From: an uncultured Oscillospiraceae bacterium
Lineage (GTDB): Bacteria > Bacillota > Clostridia > Oscillospirales > Acutalibacteraceae
Reading direction: 5' to 3'
Length of the DNA: 6,760 nucleotides
Assembly: GCA_900552285.1 (NCBI GenBank)
Contig: URYV01000083.1
Coordinates: 1-6,760, forward strand
The translations under genes and the position numbers were made by a program. How positions within the stretch are numbered: position 1 is the stretch's first letter; every line of letters starts with the position of its first letter. A model generated the notes under the pieces. It was not told where the DNA came from and made no database searches. It saw only the letters and a list, made by a program, of their open reading frames with translations. Positions 6,604 to 6,760 of the stretch are shown in pieces.

Positions 6604-6756
6604 ATGGAAAAGAAATTAAAGGTACTTATAGCGGAGAACACGGCGGAGTTTGGCGTGCCGTGTTCGAATCTGCTGAAAACCTACGGAATGGACGTGGTGC
6701 TGACCCCGAAGGACAACAGCCTGCTGGTGTTTTTGCAAAGCCCTGAACCGTTATAA
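6604..6756 (+). CDS. spo0A: Spo0A-like sporulation response regulator, N-terminal fragment (frame breaks near window end)
   Basis: The predicted protein opens with MEKKLKVLIAENTAEFG and continues through NLLKTYGMDVVLTPKDNSLL. This resembles the start of the receiver domain of Spo0A, the phospho-activated master regulator of entry into sporulation: first strand KVLIAEN with the acidic residues, helix 1, then GM.V.LT.KD. The rest of the receiver, including the phosphorylated Asp, and the DNA-binding domain lie beyond the window. After codon ~42 the match is lost and the frame stops at 6754-6756. Another frame over roughly 6735-6758 reads AKP-stop-TVIN, close to the KPD.VI expected there, so indels or errors at the edge are likely. 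A different receiver-domain protein is possible, but the ENTAEFG start favours Spo0A of Oscillospirales type. Its own promoter and ribosome binding site precede it. Confidence 0.65.
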   Translation: MEKKLKVLIAENTAEFGVPCSNLLKTYGMDVVLTPKDNSLLVFLQSPEPL

Positions 6757-6760
6757 ACGC

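Noticed and set aside
6540..6746. Open frame on the + strand overlapping the spo0A start
   Set aside because: It would begin with TTG inside the predicted -35 element and run out of frame with the Spo0A-like sequence. The GAGGAGG site serves the ATG at 6604 instead.
1..6760. CRISPR array, tRNA/rRNA genes, insertion sequences or phage attachment sites
   Set aside because: I saw no regularly spaced repeats, tRNA-like cloverleaf, transposase or terminal inverted repeats. Nearly all of the window is accounted for by coding sequence.

Overview
The window reads as a piece of a Clostridia chromosome, most plausibly from an uncultured Oscillospirales/Ruminococcaceae-type gut or rumen bacterium. The indicators are a Gram-positive PolC replicase, strong AAAGGAG/GAGGAGG ribosome binding sites, a secreted protein with a type I dockerin, and the start of a Spo0A-like sporulation regulator. 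All genes lie on the + strand and use the standard code.

Layout: (1) 1-136 holds the last codons of an ispG-like gene, whose reading frame is disturbed in the first ~40 bases. (2) 152-3928 is polC, 1258 aa. It is shorter than the usual ~1430-1470 aa because the DnaQ-like 3'-5' exonuclease that normally interrupts the PHP domain is absent. (3) 3951-5234 follows 22 nt later. It encodes a secreted protein with a signal peptide, a lysozyme/chitosanase-like domain, an SH3b domain and a dockerin. (4) A weak hairpin follows, then a two-gene unit: a PNPOx-like flavin-binding split-barrel protein (5311-5703) and a Sir2 NAD-dependent protein deacylase (5703-6443). Their stop and start codons overlap as TGATG. 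A perfect 12-bp-stem intrinsic terminator closes this unit. (5) An AT-rich ~110 nt intergenic region carries a likely vegetative promoter, followed by a strong ribosome binding site and the first ~42 codons of spo0A. That reading frame also breaks down, in the last ~35 bases of the window.

How the genes fit together: ispG-polC is a common Firmicute neighbourhood (isoprenoid synthesis next to the replicase), and the wall-active protein probably shares the polC transcript. The PNPOx/Sir2 pair is an independent small operon. spo0A starts a new transcription unit.

The most interesting observation is the exonuclease-less PolC. All nine PHP metal ligands I can identify are present, which raises the possibility of PHP-based or in-trans proofreading. 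Because both extreme ends of the window show frame damage in otherwise recognisable genes, I suspect low-quality contig ends rather than true pseudogenes.
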